A stretch of 64,000 bases of DNA from Streptomyces catenulae (GTDB lineage: Bacteria; Actinomycetota; Actinomycetes; Streptomycetales; Streptomycetaceae): positions 124,001-188,000 of the forward strand of contig NZ_JODY01000003.1 of NCBI RefSeq assembly GCF_000718015.1. The letters are read 5' to 3'. The position numbers and the translations under genes are program-made. Numbering within the stretch: position 1 is the stretch's first letter; every line of letters starts with the position of its first letter. Positions 43,572 to 52,752 of this stretch are shown one piece after another. The notes under the pieces are model-generated. The model worked only from the letters and a program-made list of their open reading frames with translations. It searched no databases and was not told the origin of the DNA.

Positions 43572-45314
43572 ATGGCGAAGCAGACCGTGGCCGAGCAATT
43601 CGTGGACATCCTGGCGCGGGCCGGGGTGCAACGGCTGTACGGCGTCGTCGGCGACAGCCTCAACCCCGTCGTCGACGCGATCCGCCGTTCGCGGGCGATC
43701 GACTGGGTCCAGGTGCGGCACGAGGAGACCGCCGCGTTCGCCGCGGGCGCCGAGGCGCAGGTCACCGGCAAGCTCGCCGCCTGCGCCGGGTCCTGCGGCC
43801 CCGGGAACCTCCACCTCATCAACGGGCTCTTCGACGCCCACCGCTCGATGGCCCCGGTCCTCGCGCTCGCCTCGCACATCCCGTCCAGCGAGATCGGCAC
43901 CGGCTACTTCCAGGAGACCCACCCGGACCGGCTGTTCGCCGAGTGCAGCCACTACAGCGAGATGATCTCCAGTCGGCAGCAGATGCCGCGGGTGCTGCAG
44001 ACCGCCATCCAGCACGCCGTCGGCCGCAGCGGCGTCTCCGTCGTCTCGCTGCCCGGCGACATCGCGGCCGAGGCGGCGCCCGACCGCGCCATCGAACACG
44101 CGCTGGTCACCGCCCGCCCGTCGGTCCGCCCCGGTGACGCCGAGATCGACCGGCTCGCCGAACTCGTCGACGCGGCGGGCAAGGTCACGCTCTTCTGCGG
44201 CAGCGGCACCGCGGGCGCCCACGCCGAGGTGATGGAGTTCGCCGAACGCGTCAAGGCACCCGTCGGCCACGCCCTGCGCGGCAAGGAGTGGATCCAGTAC
44301 GACAACCCGTACGACGTCGGCATGAGCGGACTGCTCGGCTACGGCGCGGCGTACGAGGCGACCCACGAGTGCGATCTGCTGATCCTGCTCGGCACCGACT
44401 TCCCGTACAACGCCTTCCTCCCCGACGATGTGAAGATCGTCCAGATCGATGTCCGGCCCGAACACCTCGGCCGCCGCTCGCAGTTGGCGCTCGGTGTCTG
44501 GGGCGATGTCCGCGAGACGCTGCGCTGTCTGACGCCCAAGGTGCAGATCAAGTCACAGCGCGCCTTCCTCGACCGGATGCTGAAGAAGCACGCCGACGCG
44601 CTGGAGGGTGTGGTCAGCGCGTACACCCGCAAGGTCGAGAAGCACATCCCGATCCACCCGGAGTACGTCGCCTCCGTCCTCGACGACGAGGCCGACGACG
44701 ATGCGGTGTTCACCGTCGACACCGGTATGTGCAACGTCTGGGCGGCCCGCTATCTGACGCCCAACGGCCGCCGCCGGGTGATCGGTTCGTTCACCCACGG
44801 CTCGATGGCGAACGCGCTGCCGCAGGCGATCGGCGCGCAGTTCATCGACCCGGGACGGCAGGTCGTGTCGATGTCCGGCGACGGCGGGTTCACCATGCTG
44901 ATGGGCGACTTCCTCACGCTCGTCCAGTACGACCTGCCGGTCAAGGTGGTGCTGTTCAACAACTCCTCGCTCGGCATGGTCGAGCTGGAGATGCTGGTCG
45001 CGGGCCTGCCGTCGTACGGGACCACCAACCGCAACCCGGACTTCGCGGCGGTCGCCCGGGCGGCGGGCGCGCACGGGATCCGGGTGGAGAAACCCAAGCA
45101 GCTACGGGGCGCGCTGCGCGAGGCGTTCGCGCACAAGGGGCCCGCGCTGGTCGATGTCGTCACCGACCCCAACGCGCTCTCCATCCCGCCGAAGGTCAGC
45201 GCCGAGATGGTCTCCGGCTTCGCGCTCTCCGCCGGGAAGATCGTGCTGGACGGCGGTGTCGGGCGGATGCTTCAGATGGCGCGGTCCAACCTGCGCAACA
45301 TTCCCCGTATGTGA
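43572..45314 (+). CDS. poxB: Pyruvate dehydrogenase (quinone) / pyruvate oxidase PoxB
   Basis: This 580-aa thiamine-diphosphate enzyme converts pyruvate to acetate and CO2, passing electrons through FAD to membrane quinone. Domains in order: Pyr (YGVVGDSLNPVVDAI, with the catalytic Glu in VRHEETAAF), the FAD-binding middle domain, and the PP domain with GDGGFTMLMGDFLTLVQ followed by FNNSS, the ThDP/Mg motif. The C-terminal helix that binds lipid in E. coli PoxB is only weakly recognisable (RMLQMARSNLRNIPRM). ATG 43572 sits behind AAGGAGCGGGCGGGAC. It is a single gene. Confidence 0.92.
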   Translation: MAKQTVAEQFVDILARAGVQRLYGVVGDSLNPVVDAIRRSRAIDWVQVRHEETAAFAAGAEAQVTGKLAACAGSCGPGNLHLINGLFDAHRSMAPVLALASHIPSSEIGTGYFQETHPDRLFAECSHYSEMISSRQQMPRVLQTAIQHAVGRSGVSVVSLPGDIAAEAAPDRAIEHALVTARPSVRPGDAEIDRLAELVDAAGKVTLFCGSGTAGAHAEVMEFAERVKAPVGHALRGKEWIQYDNPYDVGMSGLLGYGAAYEATHECDLLILLGTDFPYNAFLPDDVKIVQIDVRPEHLGRRSQLALGVWGDVRETLRCLTPKVQIKSQRAFLDRMLKKHADALEGVVSAYTRKVEKHIPIHPEYVASVLDDEADDDAVFTVDTGMCNVWAARYLTPNGRRRVIGSFTHGSMANALPQAIGAQFIDPGRQVVSMSGDGGFTMLMGDFLTLVQYDLPVKVVLFNNSSLGMVELEMLVAGLPSYGTTNRNPDFAAVARAAGAHGIRVEKPKQLRGALREAFAHKGPALVDVVTDPNALSIPPKVSAEMVSGFALSAGKIVLDGGVGRMLQMARSNLRNIPRM

Positions 45315-45489
45315 CGTGGTGTCATGCAAGAGGTGAACGCCGGATGTCCGGATCGCGGCGTTCCGCGTGCGGCCGGGCGCCCGGTGGGGTGGACCTGTGA
45401 AAGTCGAAGCATGTCGCCTTTCCCCGTGGGCATGCATCTCCGTGAGGCTGTTCGAGAGAGCCGGTGGGACGTCTGGGGGCGGGGGAGAG

Positions 45490-45963
45490 ATGCGTCAGCC
45501 TGTGCGGCGCGAGGACGGCGAGCGACACGGTGCGGTGGCCGAGGGGGGCCGGGGTACCGCGGTGGTCGCCCGCACACCAGGAGTGCTGGAGCGAAGAATC
45601 CGCCCCGCCGATCTGGAGGCGGTCGCGGAAGTACGGCACGCGTTACAGGAGTTGCTGCACCGCTGGGACGGTCCGGCGTCCGCCGGGCTCCGCGACACGG
45701 CGGCGCTGCTCGTCAGTGAGCTGGTGACCAACGCCCTGGTGCACACCACCGGCGGCGCGGTGTTCACCGCCACCGTCACCGACCGGCTCCGGGTCGAGGT
45801 GCGGGACTGGGCCGCCACCCGCCCCGAGCCGCGCCCGCCGACCGGCGACGGCACCTCCGGCCGGGGCCTGATCCTCGTCCGCTCCCTGGCCGACGCCTGG
45901 GGCGTACGGCCGCACGGCCTCGGCAAGAGCGTCTGGTTCGAGCTGGGCGGCGGACCGGCCTGA
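45490..45963 (+). CDS. HATPase-type ATP-binding protein with a TTA codon
   Basis: This 157-aa anti-sigma/partner-switch-like kinase has a clear N-box (LLVSELVTNALVHT), a G1-like RVEVRDWA and a glycine-rich GTSGRGLILVRSLADAWG, so nucleotide binding looks intact. Codon 52 (45643-45645, in HALQEL) is TTA. In Streptomyces this rare codon is read by the bldA tRNA, so translation should depend on development. ATG 45490 follows GGGGGAGAG. No partner sigma or anti-anti-sigma gene is adjacent. Confidence 0.82.
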   Translation: MRQPVRREDGERHGAVAEGGRGTAVVARTPGVLERRIRPADLEAVAEVRHALQELLHRWDGPASAGLRDTAALLVSELVTNALVHTTGGAVFTATVTDRLRVEVRDWAATRPEPRPPTGDGTSGRGLILVRSLADAWGVRPHGLGKSVWFELGGGPA

Positions 45964-46008
45964 GCGGCGCCCACGGGGCGGGATGCCCGGCGCGGTCCGC
46001 CGGTCACC

Positions 46009-47112
46009 TCAGCCGAACTGCCGCTCGATCTCGGCGAGTTTCTCCTCCAGGGAGTCCAGCCGCGGCAGTGTCTGGGTGTCGTCCTCCGCCGTCAGATCGA
46101 CGGTCTGCGGACGCGCCCCGGCGGCCCGGGCGGCGTCCGCCTCGGCGCCGCTGACGGCCTTCAGCGCCGGACGGGACGGCGACGGCAGCCCCTCCGCGGA
46201 CGGCCGCGGCGCCTCGCCGACGGGCTGCGGCTCACCTGCCGCGGCGGGCTCCGGCAGCGCACCGGACGGGCTCGCGGACGGCTCCACCGGCAGCTGACGT
46301 GCTCCCCGGCGCAGGCCCCAGCTGCGGTGCTGCCGGTTGAGCGCCCGGATCCGGGCCCGGTCGATCCGGCCCTGGTCGCGGCGGCGCATCCGGCGCAGGT
46401 TCTTCTCCCGGCGGTCCTCCCGGACCTCCTCCACCGCCTCGTCCAACGAGCGCACCCCCTCCAGCAGCATCAGCGACCAGGCGGCGAACGTCTCCCGCGG
46501 CGCCCGCAGCCACCGCACCACCCGGATCTGCGGCAGCGGCCGGGGCACCAGCCCCTGTTCGCGCAGCGCCGCGCGCCGGGTCTGCTTCAGCGCCCGGTCG
46601 AAGAGGACCGCCGCCGAGAGCGACATCCCGGCGAAGAACTGCGGCGCGCCCGCGTGGTCCAGCCCGCGCGGCGCGTGCACCCAGTTGAACCAGGCGGCGG
46701 CCCCGGCGAACGTCCACACCAGCAGCCGCGAGCCGAGCGCCGCGTCACCGTGGCTGGCCTCGCGGACGGCGAGCACGGAGCAGAACATCGCCGCGCCGTC
46801 GAGCCCGAACGGGACGAGGTACTCCCAGCCGCCGGAGAGGTTGAGGTTCTGCTTGCCGAAGCCGACCAGACCGTGGAAGGAGAGCGCCGCGGCCACCGCC
46901 GCGCAGCAGAACAGCAGCAGGTAGGAGGCCATGGCGTAGACGGTCTCCTTGCGGCGGCGACGCTCCTCGCTGCGCTCCCAGGAGTCCTCGCCGGACGACG
47001 ACCGGTTCGCCGCCCGCCTGCTGAAGAGCAGAACACCCCCGGCGGTCAGCACCCCGGCGAGCAGCAGCACCCCCGGAACCAGCCAGTCCAGTGCCGTGTC
47101 GGTCATTCTCAT
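46009..47112 (-). CDS. DUF2637 family membrane protein
   Basis: This 367-aa protein has an N-terminal helix (DWLVPGVLLLAGVLTAGGVLLFS) and then about four helices of the DUF2637 region (YAMASYLLLFCCAAVAAALSFHGLVGFG, GLDGAAMFCSVLAVREAS). A charged cytoplasmic tail follows (ENLRRMRRRDQGRIDRARIRALNR-like) and ends in a predicted coiled coil (LDSLEEKLAEIERQFG). DUF2637 proteins occur in actinomycete plasmids and chromosomes, some near transfer (Spd) genes; function is not established. ATG 47112 follows AAGGA. No other plasmid-like genes accompany it. Confidence 0.8.
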   Translation of the reverse strand: MRMTDTALDWLVPGVLLLAGVLTAGGVLLFSRRAANRSSSGEDSWERSEERRRRKETVYAMASYLLLFCCAAVAAALSFHGLVGFGKQNLNLSGGWEYLVPFGLDGAAMFCSVLAVREASHGDAALGSRLLVWTFAGAAAWFNWVHAPRGLDHAGAPQFFAGMSLSAAVLFDRALKQTRRAALREQGLVPRPLPQIRVVRWLRAPRETFAAWSLMLLEGVRSLDEAVEEVREDRREKNLRRMRRRDQGRIDRARIRALNRQHRSWGLRRGARQLPVEPSASPSGALPEPAAAGEPQPVGEAPRPSAEGLPSPSRPALKAVSGAEADAARAAGARPQTVDLTAEDDTQTLPRLDSLEEKLAEIERQFG

Positions 47113-47294
47113 TCGGGGATCCTTCGGGTAGTGGTACGCGTTTTCGCGCGCCACCTTGACGGAAGTCGCCGCCCGCGCCCCGGGATTCGGGACAAGTGAA
47201 CGCCAAGGGGTGCGAGGAGCACCGCCCTTGTCGGCGTGTCCGTCGAACGTACGTAAGGGTGCGCCGAGCTGTGTTCGGTATCGGCGCCGTGTGG

Positions 47295-48629
47295 TCAGCG
47301 GCGCCAGAGGAGTTCCGGGCGGTACGGGGTGCAGGGGGCCAGGCGCAGGGTGGGGGCGGGACGGATCATGTCGTCCTGGTGGAGACAGCGGTCGCCGGAG
47401 CCGATCCGGCCCCGGCCGTCGGTCCACCAGGTCTGGCCCGGGGGCCCGTCGCACGGTGCCAGGCCCGGCGCGGCGGCGGCCGTCAGACACAGCTGCCCGG
47501 TCGCCGGACGCAGCCGCCCGCCGGGGCCGGACCGCCACGACTGGGCCGGGGAGCCGTCGCACGGCCGGGTGCGGACCGCCGGGGCGGCGCTCGCGTCCAG
47601 GCAGCGTTCCACGGCGCCGCGCCGGTCCGTGTCGCCGATGCCCGACATGATCTCGCCGTCCCGCGGCTCCCGGTGCGTCCGCGGGTACTCCCGGAGCAGC
47701 CACCCCCGGTACAGGCCCGTCGGATGCGGCTGGGGGCAGCGGAGCGGGACGCAGGTGACGCCGCGGAGATAGGCGTCGAACCCGTCCGTCTTCCGCACCG
47801 CCTGCTCCGGCGTCAGGTTCGGCGGCAGGGTGCTCAGCGGGTAGCCGAGGTAGCCGCGGACGTCGGGGCGGGCCTGGACGGCGAAGGCGGCGCGCCGGAA
47901 GTAGCGGGCGGCGACGGCGTGGTCGCTGTGGTCGGCGAGCGGGTCGGCGGGGGCGCCGAAGCGGGTGCTGTCGAAGTCCAGCGTCCGGAAACTGTCCGTG
48001 CCCCCCTTCCCGGCCAGCGCCGACAGCGCGTCGACGAGGGAGCTGTCGGTGTACGCGCGGGTGCCGTCGGTCGAGTGCAGGACGCGCTCCTCGCCGCGGT
48101 AGAGCTTCAGCAGGCTCTGCCGGTGGTGCGCGGCGCTGCCCTCGCCGTACGGGAAGCCGTCCGGCAGGCCGAAGAACGTCAGCCGGACCTCGGGCCGTCC
48201 GGCCAGCGTGAACGACGGGATGCGCGCCGCCCGCACCGGCAGGTCGTCGCGGCGCCAGACGTTCGGGGCACCGGCCAGCTGCGCGTAGGCGGCGCGGACG
48301 CCGTGCTCGCGGTCGAGGACGTAGCCGTTGAGCGGCGCCGCGTGGCCCGCGTCGCCGGTGGTCAGATAGACGGTGTGCACCGGGCAGCGGGCGGCCAGCA
48401 GGTGCTGGAGCTGCGGGGTGACGAAGAGCAGGTCGTCGTCCTCGTGCGCGACGCCCACCAGCGTCCGGCGGCAGGGCGCGGCCCGGGCGGACGCCGGATC
48501 GCCGGTGGCGGCGGGGCCGGTGGGCGTCAGCAGGGCGGTCAGCGTCAGCGCGAGGAGCAGCAGGAGCGCCGCCACCGCGACGGGGCCGGGGCGCGGGCGC
48601 CGCCCGGCCGTGCGGGGTCCGTCAGCCAT
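47295..48629 (-). CDS. Exported PIG-L family deacetylase with ricin-type lectin domain
   Basis: This 444-aa protein has an N-terminal hydrophobic segment (VAVAALLLLLALTLTALL, signal peptide or anchor). A PIG-L/LmbE zinc deacetylase domain follows, with AHEDDD at residues 61-66 and a late HSDH. The C-terminal part is a partial ricin-B beta-trefoil (CLDASAAPAVRTRPCDGSPAQSW, CLTAAAAPGLAPCDGPPGQTW). It should remove N-acetyl groups from an extracellular or wall glycan that the lectin part binds. ATG 48629 follows GGGAGGGCGC. It lies third in a same-strand set with a DUF6056 protein and a GT2-GtrA fusion. Confidence 0.82.
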   Translation of the reverse strand: MADGPRTAGRRPRPGPVAVAALLLLLALTLTALLTPTGPAATGDPASARAAPCRRTLVGVAHEDDDLLFVTPQLQHLLAARCPVHTVYLTTGDAGHAAPLNGYVLDREHGVRAAYAQLAGAPNVWRRDDLPVRAARIPSFTLAGRPEVRLTFFGLPDGFPYGEGSAAHHRQSLLKLYRGEERVLHSTDGTRAYTDSSLVDALSALAGKGGTDSFRTLDFDSTRFGAPADPLADHSDHAVAARYFRRAAFAVQARPDVRGYLGYPLSTLPPNLTPEQAVRKTDGFDAYLRGVTCVPLRCPQPHPTGLYRGWLLREYPRTHREPRDGEIMSGIGDTDRRGAVERCLDASAAPAVRTRPCDGSPAQSWRSGPGGRLRPATGQLCLTAAAAPGLAPCDGPPGQTWWTDGRGRIGSGDRCLHQDDMIRPAPTLRLAPCTPYRPELLWRR

Positions 48630-48756
48630 GCGCCCTCCCGGTCTGCCTGGACGGCCGTCGCCGCGGGGCGGGCCGCGGACTGAGCGTGCCGCCACGGCCC
48701 GGCGCGGAAACCGGCGCGCCGCGGCGTTCACCCGGGCGGTCGCGGCCGTACCGGGG

Positions 48757-50256
48757 TCAGGGCCGCCGGGTCCCGCGGGTGACGTGGTCGAGGTGGTAGT
48801 AGTGCGCGACGCACGGCGCCGACCAGCGCGGGGTGCCGTGCGCGTCGAACGGCTCCGTCATCCGCGCGATGACCAGCGGCGTGTACGGCGCCGTGCGCGC
48901 ACCGGCGGCCGCCGCGGCGCGCAGCGACCGGTCCTGCCGCTCCCACGCCTGCGCCCGCGCCCGCATCGCGGTGTCGAGGTGCACCAGATCGACCAGGAGC
49001 GCGGCGCAGACCACCGCACAGACCGCCGCGGCGGCCACCAGCGGCGGGCCGGTCCGCCGCACCCGCCGCCGTACCGCCCGGCCCAGCAGCACGCCCGCGC
49101 CGACCAGCAGCACCAGGTAGAGGAAGAGGAAGTCGTTCCAGATACGGGTCGAGGACGTCACATGGCCGCCGAAGACCGGATACGCCAGCAGCGTGCACAG
49201 ATAGCCGGAGAGCAGGAAGACCACGGCACCGGCGGCGGCGAGCGGGGCGGCGCCGCGCGGGGGGCGGGGCGGGGCGTCGCCGGTGGGCCGGGTGAGCAGG
49301 GCGAGCAGCACGCCGACGGCGACGGCGGCGAGGTAGGGCCAGTGCGTCAGCAGCATCCCGAGGATGCGGGCGAACCCCTCCAGGGCGCCGAGCAGCGAGT
49401 CGGGGGCGAAGAGCTGCGAGGTCGCCGCGTCGTGCCGCTCGCGGCGGATCCGCAGCCCCGGCGAGGTGTAGAGCAGCACCCCGCCGAGCAGCGCGCCCGC
49501 CAGGCCCGCCGCGCACCAGCGCCGCAGGAACGGCCGCATCCGCGCCCCGGCGATCCGCCCGGCGAGCAGCCAGGCGGCGGCGAGCACCAGCACCGCGACG
49601 ACGGTGGTCTCCTCCGACAGCGTCGCCATCAGCGCGCCCGCGACGCCCACCGTGGCCACCGCGAGCCGCCGCCCGCTGCGCGTCCGGGCCCGCAGCAGCG
49701 GCAGCGCCGCCGCGCAGGCCAGCACCGGCGGCAGGGTGTGCGACACCGACGCGGCGGGCCAGAAGAACGTCTTGTACGTGTTCCGGGAGGCGAAGAGGAA
49801 GAGCACGGCGGTGACGGCGGCGACCAGCGGCGCGGTCCCGGCGGGCGCCGTGACGGCCGCCCGGCGCAGCGCCGCCGCCGTCACCGCCCACAGGATCCCC
49901 AGCATCAGGAAGCCGCTGAGCAGCGGGAACCACTGGTGGCCCGCCACGTCGAACCGCGCGTACGCGCCGACCAGCAGGGCGTTGACGACGCGCCCGTTGT
50001 CCTTGGCGTAGAAGGTGTCGACCAGCGCGGCGACGCCGCCGTCGCGGACCACCGGCAGGAAGCACCACTCGTCGCCGCTCGGCCGCACCCAGCGGCCCGA
50101 CCACGACGCGACGGCGAGGAGCGTCAGCGGCGCCAGGGCGAGCAGCGCCACCCGGCGACCGCCGGGCCGGGCGGCGGGCTCCGGCGCGCCGGGCGCCCGC
50201 ACCGGCTGCGGCGCCGGGCCCGGTTCGTGGGGGACGGTGGTGGCGCGGTCGGCCAT
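48757..50256 (-). CDS. DUF6056/GtrC-like polytopic membrane protein
   Basis: This 499-aa protein has about 11 predicted membrane helices, a first external loop WVRPSGDEWCFLPVV and KDNGRVVNALLVGA, and a C-terminal external segment (VARMTEPFDAHGTPRWSAP-like). It resembles the DUF6056/GtrII-type families of lipid-carrier-dependent sugar transferases, which use polyprenyl-phosphate sugars outside the membrane. The early acidic loop (GDEW) would be the expected catalytic site. It lies 55 bp downstream of a GtrB-GtrA-like fusion, an arrangement matching GtrABC surface glycosylation modules. AAAGG precedes the ATG. Confidence 0.72.
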   Translation of the reverse strand: MADRATTVPHEPGPAPQPVRAPGAPEPAARPGGRRVALLALAPLTLLAVASWSGRWVRPSGDEWCFLPVVRDGGVAALVDTFYAKDNGRVVNALLVGAYARFDVAGHQWFPLLSGFLMLGILWAVTAAALRRAAVTAPAGTAPLVAAVTAVLFLFASRNTYKTFFWPAASVSHTLPPVLACAAALPLLRARTRSGRRLAVATVGVAGALMATLSEETTVVAVLVLAAAWLLAGRIAGARMRPFLRRWCAAGLAGALLGGVLLYTSPGLRIRRERHDAATSQLFAPDSLLGALEGFARILGMLLTHWPYLAAVAVGVLLALLTRPTGDAPPRPPRGAAPLAAAGAVVFLLSGYLCTLLAYPVFGGHVTSSTRIWNDFLFLYLVLLVGAGVLLGRAVRRRVRRTGPPLVAAAAVCAVVCAALLVDLVHLDTAMRARAQAWERQDRSLRAAAAAGARTAPYTPLVIARMTEPFDAHGTPRWSAPCVAHYYHLDHVTRGTRRP

Positions 50257-50311
50257 GGCGGTACTGCCTTTCGACGTCGCCGCCCGCGCGGGCGGCCGGT
50301 CCGTGAGGTGG

Positions 50312-51763
50312 TCAGCCCGCTTCGGGCCGGTCGGCCGGTCGCCCGAGCGGTGCGGCCGTCCGGCGCGGGGGAGCGGACGCCGCGCCGCCGGAGGTGATGG
50401 CCCACCGGGCGAGCAGGAAGGTGACGGGGGTGACGAGGACCCCGGCGCCGAGCGCGGCGAGGTTCCGGTCCATCCCGAACCGGCTGACCGCGAGGTAGAG
50501 CAGCGCACCGGACGCCACCAGGTTGAAGACGCTCGACAGCGGATAGCGCACGAGCCCCCGCCAGGTGGGCCGGGTGCGGCAGGTGAACCGCGAGTTGAGC
50601 AGGAATGACCCGACCGTGCTGACCGCGTAGCCCAGGACGTGCGCGGCGAGATAGGGGACGGTGCGGTTGAGCGCGGCGTAGACGGCGAGGTAGACGGCGG
50701 TGTTGGCGAAGCCGATCAGCACGAAGACGGCGAGCTGCCGGGGGAGGCGCGGGAGCTGCCGGGCGGGGCGCGGCGCGGGCTCCGGACCGGTCGCCGCCGT
50801 CACCGGTACGGGCCCGGGCACCGGATCGGTCGCCGGTGCGGCGTCGGTCTCCCGGACGACGTACGGCGGTCGGCGTTTCGCCTCGTGGTAGATGCGGCCC
50901 ACGTATTCGCCGATGACGCCGAGTGTGACGAGCTGAATTCCGCTCAGCGCCACGATGGCGGTCAGCAGCGTCGCATAGCCCGGGACGTTCGCACCGTTCA
51001 GCGCGACATTGGCGACGACCCACAGGGCGTAGGCGAGGGCGGAGAGGAAGACCCAGAGTCCGCCGTAGATCGCGAGGCGCAGTGGGCGGTTGTTGAAGGA
51101 GAGGAGGCCGTCGATGCCGTAATTCAGCAGTCGTCTGCTACCCCATTTCGAACATCCGGCGGCGCGTTCGGCATTGCGGTAGCGGAAGGTGACCGTCTCG
51201 AATCCGATCCAGGAGAAGATGCCTTTCGAGAAGCGGTTGTTCTCCGGCAGGGAGAGCACGGTGTCCACCGCGCGCCGTGACAGCAGCCGGAAATCCCCGG
51301 CGCCGTCCACGAGTTCCACGTCCATGAAGCGGCGTACCAGCGCGTAGTAGGTGCGGCTGAGCGCGGTGCGCGCCAGCGCGTCCCCGGCGCGGTCCCGCCG
51401 CGGGACGACCTGGTCGTAGCCGTGCCGCTGGAGGGCGACCATCCGCGGGATCAGCTCCGGCGGGTGCTGGAGGTCGGCGTCCATCAGCACCACCGCCCGC
51501 CCGCGGGACATCCGCAGCCCCGCGAGCATGGCCGCCTCCTTGCCGAAGTTCCGGCTGAAGAAGGTGTAGCGGACGCGGGGATCGGCGGCGGCGAGGGCGC
51601 GCAGCAGCGCTCCGGTGCCGTCGGCGCTGCCGTCGTCGACGTAGCAGATCTCGAAGGGCTCCCCGGTGTGGCCGAGGGTGGTGACGAGCGCCGTGTGGAA
51701 GGTCTCGATGACGGCTGCCTCGTTGAAGCACGGCACCACAACCGAGATCTGAAGGGTGGTCAC
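50312..51763 (-). CDS. GT2 glycosyltransferase fused to GtrA-like flippase domain
   Basis: This 483-aa fusion has a GtrB/DPM1-like GT2 domain at residues 1-215 ([26 protein letters not shown], catalytic DADLQ at 95-99). Two helices follow to about residue 300. A Pro-rich linker then leads to a GtrA-like four-helix domain (about 345-465: [34 protein letters not shown]). GtrB loads a sugar onto polyprenyl phosphate and GtrA is thought to flip it outward, so one protein would do both steps. The DUF6056 protein next door could then transfer the sugar to a wall polymer. GTG 51763 follows GAGGAGAGCAAG. Confidence 0.85.
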   Translation of the reverse strand: MTTLQISVVVPCFNEAAVIETFHTALVTTLGHTGEPFEICYVDDGSADGTGALLRALAAADPRVRYTFFSRNFGKEAAMLAGLRMSRGRAVVLMDADLQHPPELIPRMVALQRHGYDQVVPRRDRAGDALARTALSRTYYALVRRFMDVELVDGAGDFRLLSRRAVDTVLSLPENNRFSKGIFSWIGFETVTFRYRNAERAAGCSKWGSRRLLNYGIDGLLSFNNRPLRLAIYGGLWVFLSALAYALWVVANVALNGANVPGYATLLTAIVALSGIQLVTLGVIGEYVGRIYHEAKRRPPYVVRETDAAPATDPVPGPVPVTAATGPEPAPRPARQLPRLPRQLAVFVLIGFANTAVYLAVYAALNRTVPYLAAHVLGYAVSTVGSFLLNSRFTCRTRPTWRGLVRYPLSSVFNLVASGALLYLAVSRFGMDRNLAALGAGVLVTPVTFLLARWAITSGGAASAPPRRTAAPLGRPADRPEAG

Positions 51764-52101
51764 CTTGCTCTCCTCGCATCGGTACGGATGATTTCCGTAC
51801 CGGATCGGGGCGTGTGCCGCGGCGGAACGGGCGGGTGCCGGAGCCCGGTACGCCGTTCCGGAATTCGGGTGATGCCCCCTGCGTTCCTCCGAACGGCACG
51901 GGCGGCCCGGCTCCCCTTCACACCCCACGGCCGCATCTCATCACAGAACGCGCCCCACGCATTCGCCACACGCCCTCGGGTGCCGGGCTGACCCGAACGG
52001 CCCAATCCCCGCCCTTTCCCGGCGGGAACGGGAAAAGGCGGGGGCAATGCATTACGCGGCGGTAATGCCGAGGCGCGTGCGGTGAGTTGACCGCGGGGGA
52101 T
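51764..52101. other. 338-bp intergenic region
   Basis: Gap between the GT2-GtrA start and the downstream end of the tetR gene. It holds the tetR terminator at 52007-52043 and a GCATTAC/GTAATGC inverted repeat at 52049-52068. The part upstream of the GT2 gene has no promoter I can assign with confidence. Confidence 0.55.
52007..52043 (-). terminator. Hairpin downstream of tetR
   Basis: CCCCGCCCTTTCCCG (52007-52021) pairs with CGGGAAAAGGCGGGG (52029-52043) with one mismatch and a 7-nt loop. It lies 58 bp beyond the minus-strand tetR stop. Confidence 0.55.
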
Positions 52102-52704
52102 TCACGGGGATTCCCCCGGAGGCATTTCCCGGCGGCCCGTCAACCACGACAGGATCAGCCGGAGTTCGGCGGTGGTGATGTCGCGCTCCGCGGCGTCGGC
52201 GGTGAGATGGGCGGCGTCGATGAGGTTGCGGATCCAGCGGGCGGCGGACGGCGCGGGCAGCGGCAGGGTGCGCCCGGGGCGCTCCGCCAACCGCGCCAGC
52301 AGGGTCGTCAACGCCTCCTGGAGCTGTGCGTCGAGGGCGGTGAGCAGCCGGGCGAACTCCGGGTCGCGGTTGGCCTGGAGGAGCGCGGCGGAGGCGAGTC
52401 CGGGCGCCAGCGGATCGGTGAGTTCGTCGATGAGATGGCCGGTGAGCAGGTCGAGCCCGGTGTCCGGGTCGGGTGCGGCCAGCGCCTCGGCGCAGCGCCG
52501 GGCGGTGCGCGGCAGATCGTCGGCGAAGACCGCGTGGAACAGCTCCCGTTTGGTGGCGAAGTAGTGGAAGAGGGTGCCGGAGCCGATACCGGCCCGGCGG
52601 CAGACCGCCGCGGTGCTGGTGCCGTCGACGCCGTGGGTGGCGAATTCGGCGGCCGCCGCCTCGACGATCGCGGCGCGGCGGCGGGCATGGACTTCGGGGT
52701 TCAC
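52102..52704 (-). CDS. TetR family regulator
   Basis: This 200-aa protein has an N-terminal DNA-binding domain (RRAAIVEAAAAEFATHGVDGTSTAAVCRRAGIGSGTLFHYF in outline) and a helical ligand domain. GTG 52704 was preferred because AAGGG lies 8 nt upstream; the GTG at 52713 overlaps that ribosome site. It is divergent from a membrane-protein gene across 48 bp with an AT-rich imperfect palindrome at 52719-52744. It probably represses that gene and itself. Confidence 0.87.
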   Translation of the reverse strand: MNPEVHARRRAAIVEAAAAEFATHGVDGTSTAAVCRRAGIGSGTLFHYFATKRELFHAVFADDLPRTARRCAEALAAPDPDTGLDLLTGHLIDELTDPLAPGLASAALLQANRDPEFARLLTALDAQLQEALTTLLARLAERPGRTLPLPAPSAARWIRNLIDAAHLTADAAERDITTAELRLILSWLTGRREMPPGESP

Positions 52705-52718
52705 GGTACGCACCCTTG

Positions 52719-52744
52719 AATAATAGAGTGGCTGCTCTGTTAAT
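52719..52744. promoter_or_regulatory. Imperfect palindromic operator
   Basis: AATAATAGAG (52719-52728) and CTCTGTTAAT (52735-52744) are inverted repeats with 7 of 10 matches, centred in the 48-bp divergent gap. A tight core AGAG-N6-CTCT is perfect. It fits a TetR operator overlapping both promoters. Confidence 0.6.
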
Positions 52745-52752
52745 GTGCCGGG

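Noticed and set aside
46009..47112. DUF2637 gene considered as a sign of an integrated plasmid
   Set aside because: No replication, integrase, transfer or attachment-site sequence is visible nearby; a lone chromosomal copy is common.
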